Below are positions 59,190 to 64,000 of a stretch of DNA of 64,000 nt, piece after piece. Within the stretch, counting starts at the first letter, position 1, and the number at the start of each line of letters is the position of its first letter. Origin of the DNA: Halorubrum sp. CBA1229 (GTDB lineage Archaea > Halobacteriota > Halobacteria > Halobacteriales > Haloferacaceae); the NCBI RefSeq assembly GCF_003721435.2, contig NZ_CP054585.1, positions 2,604,001 through 2,668,000 on the forward strand, given 5' to 3'. The translations under genes and the position numbers were made by a program. The notes below the pieces were generated by a model, which was given only the letters and a program-made list of their open reading frames with translations, ran no database searches and was not told the DNA's origin.

Positions 59190-60779
59190 TCACCGGTCGT
59201 CGTACACGACCTCGCCGTCGACGACCGTCATCGCGACGTCGACGTCGCGGATCTCGTCGGCCCGCTCCCACGGTGACGCGTCGAGGGCGACGAGGTCCGC
59301 GCGCTTTCCGACGGCGACCGTGCCCAGCCGGTGCTCGTCGAAGCCCGCGTACGCCGCGCCGCGGGTGTACGCTCGCAGCGCCTCGGTCACCGTCAGCCGC
59401 TGCGCCTCCGCGGGGGCGTTGACCGCGTGGTGGACGCCGAGCAGGGGGTCCATCGGCATCCCGTCGGAGCCGAACGCCAGGCGAACGCCCGCGTCGAGCA
59501 TATCGCGGTAGCGGTTCGTCGCGGCGGTGCGGTCCGGCCCGAGCCGGGACTCGTAGAGCCCGTTCTCGCCGGCCCACTTGAGGAAGTTCGGCTGGACGCT
59601 GGCGACGACGCCCGACTCGGCGAGCCGGTCGATCGCGGCGTCGTCGGCGAGCTCGACGTGCTCGATCCGATGACGGGCCTCGCCGGGATCCGTATGGGAG
59701 GCGTCTTCGTAGGCGTCGAGCACGGCGTCGACCGCTTCGTCGCCGATGGCGTGTGCGGTGAACTGGTAGCCGGCCTCGGTCGCCGCGGCGACCGTTTCCG
59801 CCAGTTCGTCGGGGTCGACGACCCACTGACCGGTCTCGTCGGGGGCGTCCGCGTACGGCTCGGAGAGCTTCGCCGTCCGTCCCCCGAAGCTCCCGTCCGT
59901 GTACGACTTGATCGCGCCGGTCTCGACGGTGTCGCTCCCGTCGTTCGTCCCGAGGCCGACCTCGCGGAGCGCGTCCAGGTGGTCGCTCCAGTAGTTGATC
60001 CGGACGCGCGCGGTCAGCTCGCCGGCCGCGTCCAGCTCGCGGTACGCCCGCGGCGCGTGAGAGTTCCGCACCATGTCGTGGAACCCGGTGATCCCCTTCG
60101 CGGCGCAGTCGGCCAGCGCGGCCTCGACGATCTCCTTCGTCTCGGCCGGTCCGGATTCGAACGCCTCGTAGATCGGGTCGATCGCGCTCTCGAGGAGGAC
60201 GCCGGTCGGTTCGCTGTCCCCGTCGGTCGGCACCGTCTCGTCGGGCGCCGCGGCGAGCGCGTCCGCGAACCGATCGAGGGCGACCCCGTTGACCGCGGCG
60301 ACGTGCATGTCCTCACGGAAGGCGGCCACGGGTCGCTCGGTCGAGACGCGGTCGAGGTCCCCCCGCGTCAGGTAGCGGTCCTCGTCCCACGTCGACTCGT
60401 CGTAGCCGTAGCCGAGGACGGGGTCGGCGGCCGGACCGGAGTCGGTACCCGCCTCGTCGGCCTCCTCCACCTCCGCCGCTCGTTCTTTGAGCAGGTCGAC
60501 CGCCTCGGCCGGGGAGTCGGCGGTCGAGAGGTCGGCGTGGACGAGGTATCGCCCGACCGTCGTCAGGTGGGTGTGGGCGTCGACGAAGCCCGGGAGGAGG
60601 ACGCGCCCGCCGAGGTCGACGACGTCGGTGTCGACCCCTTCCAGGAACTCGACGTCGCGGGTGGGCCCGAGCCGGACGATCGCCCCGTCCCGGACCGCAA
60701 TCGCCTCGCGCGTCTCGTCGGGCGCCGCGAGGGTGTGGACCTCCCCGTTCACGAACAGTCGATCCGCGGCCGCTGTCAT
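59190..60779 (-). CDS. Amidohydrolase of the YtcJ type
   Basis: 529 residues. DLGGRVLLPGFVDAHTHLTTVG carries the first metal motif HxH; the FTAHAIGDEAVDAVLDAYE and HRIEHVELADD parts hold further metal histidines; SDGMPMDPLLGVHHAVN contains the catalytic Asp. Typical of the metal-dependent amidohydrolases called YtcJ or N-substituted formamide deformylase. Substrate unknown. Divergent from the UspA gene. Confidence 0.9.
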   Translation of the reverse strand: MTAAADRLFVNGEVHTLAAPDETREAIAVRDGAIVRLGPTRDVEFLEGVDTDVVDLGGRVLLPGFVDAHTHLTTVGRYLVHADLSTADSPAEAVDLLKERAAEVEEADEAGTDSGPAADPVLGYGYDESTWDEDRYLTRGDLDRVSTERPVAAFREDMHVAAVNGVALDRFADALAAAPDETVPTDGDSEPTGVLLESAIDPIYEAFESGPAETKEIVEAALADCAAKGITGFHDMVRNSHAPRAYRELDAAGELTARVRINYWSDHLDALREVGLGTNDGSDTVETGAIKSYTDGSFGGRTAKLSEPYADAPDETGQWVVDPDELAETVAAATEAGYQFTAHAIGDEAVDAVLDAYEDASHTDPGEARHRIEHVELADDAAIDRLAESGVVASVQPNFLKWAGENGLYESRLGPDRTAATNRYRDMLDAGVRLAFGSDGMPMDPLLGVHHAVNAPAEAQRLTVTEALRAYTRGAAYAGFDEHRLGTVAVGKRADLVALDASPWERADEIRDVDVAMTVVDGEVVYDDR

Positions 60780-60860
60780 GGAGGGTCCGGCGCGTTACAG
60801 CGTGTTAACCGTTCGGGAAACGGCGACCGATTTATTCGCCGAGCGCGCGAATCGCCGCGT

Positions 60861-61310
60861 ATGTACGACCGGATACTGCTCCCCACGGACGGCAGCGAAG
60901 GCGTGGACCGCGCGATCGACCACGCCGTCGACGCCGCGGACCGATACGACGCGACCCTCCACGTGCTGTACGTCGTCGACAGCGACGTGATCAACGCGTA
61001 CTCCGGCGACGAGTTCGTCGACGGCGCGGAGGGCGCCGAGGAGACGTTAGAGGAGCGCGGCCGCGAGGCGCTCGAGGCGGTGGCGTCCCATGCCACCGAC
61101 GCGGGCGTCGACGTCGTCACCGACCTGGTGTACGGCGTCCCCCACGAGCAGATCCTCCGCTACGTCGACGAGGAGGACATCGACCTGACGGTGATGGGAT
61201 CGAAGACGCGGTCCGGCGACTACCGGCGGATGCTGGGCTCCGTCACGGAACGCGTCTCGCGTCGGTCGACCGCGCCGGTCAGCATCGTGAAGACGACGGT
61301 TTCGGAGTAA
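60861..61310 (+). CDS. Universal stress protein (UspA family)
   Basis: 149 residues. ILLPTDGSEGVDRAIDHAVDAA at the start, VMGSKTRSGDYRRMLGSVTERV with the ATP-binding GxxG...GS pattern near the end, and STAPVSIVK. Binds ATP; general stress function. TATA-like GATTTATTCG lies about 29 bases before the ATG, consistent with a leaderless message. Confidence 0.93.
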   Translation: MYDRILLPTDGSEGVDRAIDHAVDAADRYDATLHVLYVVDSDVINAYSGDEFVDGAEGAEETLEERGREALEAVASHATDAGVDVVTDLVYGVPHEQILRYVDEEDIDLTVMGSKTRSGDYRRMLGSVTERVSRRSTAPVSIVKTTVSE

Positions 61311-61340
61311 GCGCGGGCGTCGACCGCGGGGGTGGCCGCA

Positions 61341-61712
61341 TTAGACCGCGGCCAGCGAGCGGACGAGGGGAACCCCCACGACGTCGGTGACGCCGACGGA
61401 GGAGAGCACCGCGAGCACGAGCACGGCCGAGGCCCACGCGACGAAGCCGATGATCCCCGCGTGGACCCACGAGACGCCGTAGCGCCGCCGGATCAGCCAC
61501 ACCCACGCGATCAGCGGCATGAACTCGCCGATCAGCGGGATCCACGAGAGGAAGAAGGCGGCGAGCCCCCAGACGATCGCGCCGAACAGCGCCGTGAAGA
61601 CGGCGTGGCCGTAGTCGCGCGTGCCGGTGACGACCGCGGCGCCGACGAAGATCGCCAGGCCGCCGACGAGGAGTCCGACGACGAAGGTGACGGCGGAGCC
61701 GATGAGCGTCAT
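61341..61712 (-). CDS. Four-helix integral membrane protein
   Basis: 123 residues with four hydrophobic helices and few charges (GSAVTFVVGLLVGGLAIFVG, AVFTALFGAIVWGLAAFFLS, plus two more). Family not recognised. It faces the convergent UspA gene and is 61 bases downstream of the esterase on the same strand, so they may share a transcript. Confidence 0.8.
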   Translation of the reverse strand: MTLIGSAVTFVVGLLVGGLAIFVGAAVVTGTRDYGHAVFTALFGAIVWGLAAFFLSWIPLIGEFMPLIAWVWLIRRRYGVSWVHAGIIGFVAWASAVLVLAVLSSVGVTDVVGVPLVRSLAAV

Positions 61713-61772
61713 GGCTCACCTCTCTCGGCGAGCCACTTGGGGGCGTCGCCCCGATCCGCGAGACCGGCCCCG

Positions 61773-62726
61773 CTACAATCGCTCGCGAACGTCGCCCGCG
61801 ACCGCCGACAGCGCCGCCTCCGCGACGTCGACGCGGTCGGCGAGGCTACAGAACCCGTGAGCCATCGCCGGGTAGTGGCGGTGCTCGACCGGCGTCCCCT
61901 CCGCCTCGAACCGCTCCGCGAGCGCGACGCCGTCGTCCCGGAGTGGGTCGAAGCCGCCGGTGACCACCGTGGCGGGCGGGAGGTCGCCGAGGTCGTCCGC
62001 GCGGAGCGGCACCGCGAACGGGTTGCGCGCGTCCACCGGGCTCCGGAGGTACTGCTCGAAGAACCACCGCATGTCGGCGCGGGTGAGCAGCGGGCCGTCG
62101 GCGTTCTCGCGGTACGAGTCGGTCTCGAAGTCGTCGCCCGCGATCGGGTAGAGGAGGAACTGGCCGGCGACGTCGGCGGGGTCGCCCCCCACGTCTCGGC
62201 CGTACAGACACGCCGCGAGCGCGAGCGTCGCCCCGGCGCTGGTGCCGGAGACGCCCAGCCGGTCCGGGTCGCCGCCGAAGGCGGTCGCGTTGTCAGCGGT
62301 CCACTCGACGGCCGCGGCCGCCTCGTCGACCGCGACGGGGAACGGGTGTTCGGGCGCGAGCCGGTAGTCGACGGAGACGACCACGGCGTCGGCGCGGGTC
62401 GCCAGTTCGCGACAGGGGCCGTCGATCGAGTCGAGGGTGCCGAGCGTCCAGCCGCCGCCGTGGAAGTGGACGAGGGTGCGGGTGGGCGGAGTCGACCGAT
62501 TGAGGGCTTCCTCCGGGCGGTACACCCGCATCGGCACCTCGCCGTGGGGACCGTCGAACGCGAGGTCCCGGACGTCGGCGACCGCGGGTTCCGGGTCGCC
62601 GGAGAACACCTCGTCCTCGACGCGTCTCGCGGCGTCGACCGAGAGCGCGTGCCACTCGGGGAGTCCGAGCGCCTCGATCTCGTCGACGACGGGGGCGAGT
62701 TCGGGGTCGAGTTCGTCCGCGCGCAT
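61773..62726 (-). CDS. Alpha/beta hydrolase of the HSL (esterase/lipase) group
   Basis: 317 residues. LVHFHGGGWTLGTLDSID has the HGGGW oxyanion motif; GVSGTSAGATLALAACL the nucleophile elbow (GTSAG, Ser around residue 160); GGFDPLRDDG the catalytic Asp and AMAHGFCSL the catalytic His. Hydrolyses short esters; physiological substrate unknown. Confidence 0.93.
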   Translation of the reverse strand: MRADELDPELAPVVDEIEALGLPEWHALSVDAARRVEDEVFSGDPEPAVADVRDLAFDGPHGEVPMRVYRPEEALNRSTPPTRTLVHFHGGGWTLGTLDSIDGPCRELATRADAVVVSVDYRLAPEHPFPVAVDEAAAAVEWTADNATAFGGDPDRLGVSGTSAGATLALAACLYGRDVGGDPADVAGQFLLYPIAGDDFETDSYRENADGPLLTRADMRWFFEQYLRSPVDARNPFAVPLRADDLGDLPPATVVTGGFDPLRDDGVALAERFEAEGTPVEHRHYPAMAHGFCSLADRVDVAEAALSAVAGDVRERL

Positions 62727-62775
62727 GTCGGCGAGAGGCGGAGCCCATTTATAAATCGGGCGGCAACGTCCGGCG

Positions 62776-64000
62776 ATGAACGTCCGGCTGACTTACGAGG
62801 ACGGGACCATCCGGGTCGACGCCGGCGGCGGGGACGGCTCGACCGAGGAGGGTAGCCCCCTCGCGTCGCTCCCGCCGCTCCCGGGCGTCGAGACCGACCC
62901 GCGCTCGGGGACCGGACGGGCGCCCGCCTACCGCTACGCCGCGATCCGACGGGCGCTGGAGGTCGCCGGCGCGAGCGTCGAGGACCACGTGTTGGACGCG
63001 AGCGACCGCGCCGCGAGCGAGGCGGGGCTCCCGGACGCGCTCGCGACCGACTACGACCTCCGGGAGTACCAGCGCGAGGCGCTCGACGCGTGGCGCGACG
63101 CCGGCGACCGCGGCGTGCTCGAGCTCCCCACCGGGGCCGGCAAGACCGTGATCGCGATCCGCGCGATGGTCGAGCTCGGCGTCCCGACGCTCGTCGTCGT
63201 CCCCACGGTCGACTTACTCGACCAGTGGCAGCGGGAGTTAGAGCGGGAGTTCGACGTCCCGATCGGCCGGTTCGGCGGCGGCGAGCAGCGCCGGGAGGCG
63301 ATCACGGTGTCGACGTACGACTCGGCGTACCTCAAGGCCGACGGCGTCGGCGACGCCTTCGAGTTCGTCGTCTTCGACGAGGTCCACCACCTCGGCGGCG
63401 AGGGGTACCGGGACGTCGCGCGGCTGCTCGCGGCGCCCGCGCGGCTCGGCCTGACGGCGACGTTCGAGCGCCCCGACGGCGCCCACGAGACGGTCGCGGA
63501 GCTCATCGGCGACCGCGCCTACGCGCTCGACGTCGACGACCTCGCCGGCGACCACCTCGCGCCGTACGACATCCGCCGGATCGAAGTCGAGCTGACGCCC
63601 GAGGAGCGGGAGCGGTACGACGAGAAACAGGGCACCTTCGTCGAGTACGTCCGGGAGGCCGGGATCACGTTCTCCAGCGGGAGCGACTATCAAGAACTCG
63701 TGAAGCGCTCCGGCAACGACCCGGCCGCCCGCGAGGCCCTCTTAGCGAAGCAGGAGGCCCGCGAGATCATGATGAACGCGGATCGGAAGGTCGACCGCCT
63801 CGAGTCCATCCTCGACCGCCACCGAGACGACCGGGTGATCGTGTTTACCGCCCACACCGACCTCGTCTACCGGCTCTCGGAGCGGTTCCTCCTGCCGGCG
63901 ATCACCGCCGAGACGGGTGCGAAGGAACGCCGCGAGATCTTAGAGCGCTTCCGGGAGGGAACCTACGGCCGGGTGGTCGCCGCGAACGTCCTCGACGAGG
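62776..64000 (+). CDS. XPB/Rad25-like superfamily 2 helicase, N-terminal part (cut by window end)
   Basis: 408 residues seen; the frame stays open to the right edge. An N-terminal ~95-residue accessory domain precedes LREYQREALDAWRDAGDRG, Walker A LPTGAGKTV, VVPTVDLLDQWQREL, DEAH-type FDEVHHLGGEGY and LGLTATFERPDGAHE. Later VIVFTAHTDLVYRL belongs to the second RecA fold. This layout fits haloarchaeal XPB-like helicases that pair with a Bax1/DUF790-type nuclease; the partner would be downstream. Confidence 0.92.
   Translation, partial: MNVRLTYEDGTIRVDAGGGDGSTEEGSPLASLPPLPGVETDPRSGTGRAPAYRYAAIRRALEVAGASVEDHVLDASDRAASEAGLPDALATDYDLREYQREALDAWRDAGDRGVLELPTGAGKTVIAIRAMVELGVPTLVVVPTVDLLDQWQRELEREFDVPIGRFGGGEQRREAITVSTYDSAYLKADGVGDAFEFVVFDEVHHLGGEGYRDVARLLAAPARLGLTATFERPDGAHETVAELIGDRAYALDVDDLAGDHLAPYDIRRIEVELTPEERERYDEKQGTFVEYVREAGITFSSGSDYQELVKRSGNDPAAREALLAKQEAREIMMNADRKVDRLESILDRHRDDRVIVFTAHTDLVYRLSERFLLPAITAETGAKERREILERFREGTYGRVVAANVLDE

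Overview
The window is a stretch of haloarchaeal chromosome, most like a Halorubrum-type genome. The evidence is very high GC with GC-rich third codon positions, strongly acidic proteins, short or absent 5' leaders with TATA-like boxes about 25-33 bases before many start codons, twin-arginine and lipobox signals, a PGF-CTERM surface protein, a Bat-type HTH regulator, TrmY, FEN-1, hypusine-type IF-5A and several haloarchaea-only small families. The genus is an inference; no rRNA is present.

Layout. 1-8.4 kb: end of isopentenyl phosphate kinase, an Mrp-type ATPase with a small coupled gene, an aldehyde ferredoxin oxidoreductase-family protein that lacks its Fe-S cysteines, a YqeC-like protein, a CobW-type GTPase, small zinc proteins and a zinc alcohol/formaldehyde dehydrogenase. 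8.6-11.7 kb: a formate dehydrogenase-like catalytic subunit diverging from that dehydrogenase, a lipoprotein and a DUF5785 protein. 11.7-12.3 kb: a non-coding palindromic element carrying a 57-bp minisatellite. 12.4-17.9 kb: a DgcN/DgcA-type D-glutamate pair, PspA, and a sugar isomerase/Gfo-Idh-MocA oxidoreductase pair. 17.9-18.5 kb: a small AT-rich insertion flanked by a duplicated gene end. 18.6-30.3 kb: pilin-like, Yip1-like and RecJ/Cdc45-like proteins, a J-domain ferredoxin, FEN-1, three glycine cleavage genes, a Bat-type regulator, a cupin and 6-phosphogluconate dehydrogenase. 30.5-39.4 kb: a DUF5802 protein, a second copy of the palindromic element, a Vms1-like release factor, a surface metalloprotease, rhodanese/cupin, an alpha/beta hydrolase, sulfatase/GtrA and a VTT membrane protein. 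39.7-45.3 kb: a compact four-gene cluster with two DUF2589 proteins, then an AT-rich island (membrane protein, Tat-exported amidase) ending at tRNA-Pro(CGG) with a degenerate copy of the tRNA 3' end. 45.5-64 kb: mostly housekeeping (CHY zinc protein, TrmY, PyrF, methyltransferase, M14 carboxypeptidase, aldehyde dehydrogenase, AI-2E family, aminotransferase, IF-5A plus agmatinase, pentapeptide-like membrane protein, amidohydrolase, UspA, esterase, and the start of an XPB-type helicase).

Functional links: formaldehyde dehydrogenase with formate dehydrogenase suggests one-carbon detoxification; gcvH-gcvPA-gcvPB is glycine cleavage; dgcN-dgcA would feed D-glutamate into metabolism; IF-5A with agmatinase fits the haloarchaeal hypusination route.

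The most unusual signals are not ordinary genes. (1) Two intergenic elements (11765-12292 and 30877-31292) share conserved boxes, while their long stems differ in sequence and stay paired. (2) A 45-base double-hairpin unit lies in frame inside two unrelated proteins, with stems that differ but remain palindromic. (3) A roughly 0.55-kb AT-rich insertion has regenerated the 3' end of the gene it interrupted. (4) The DUF2589 cluster has no known function that I can assign.
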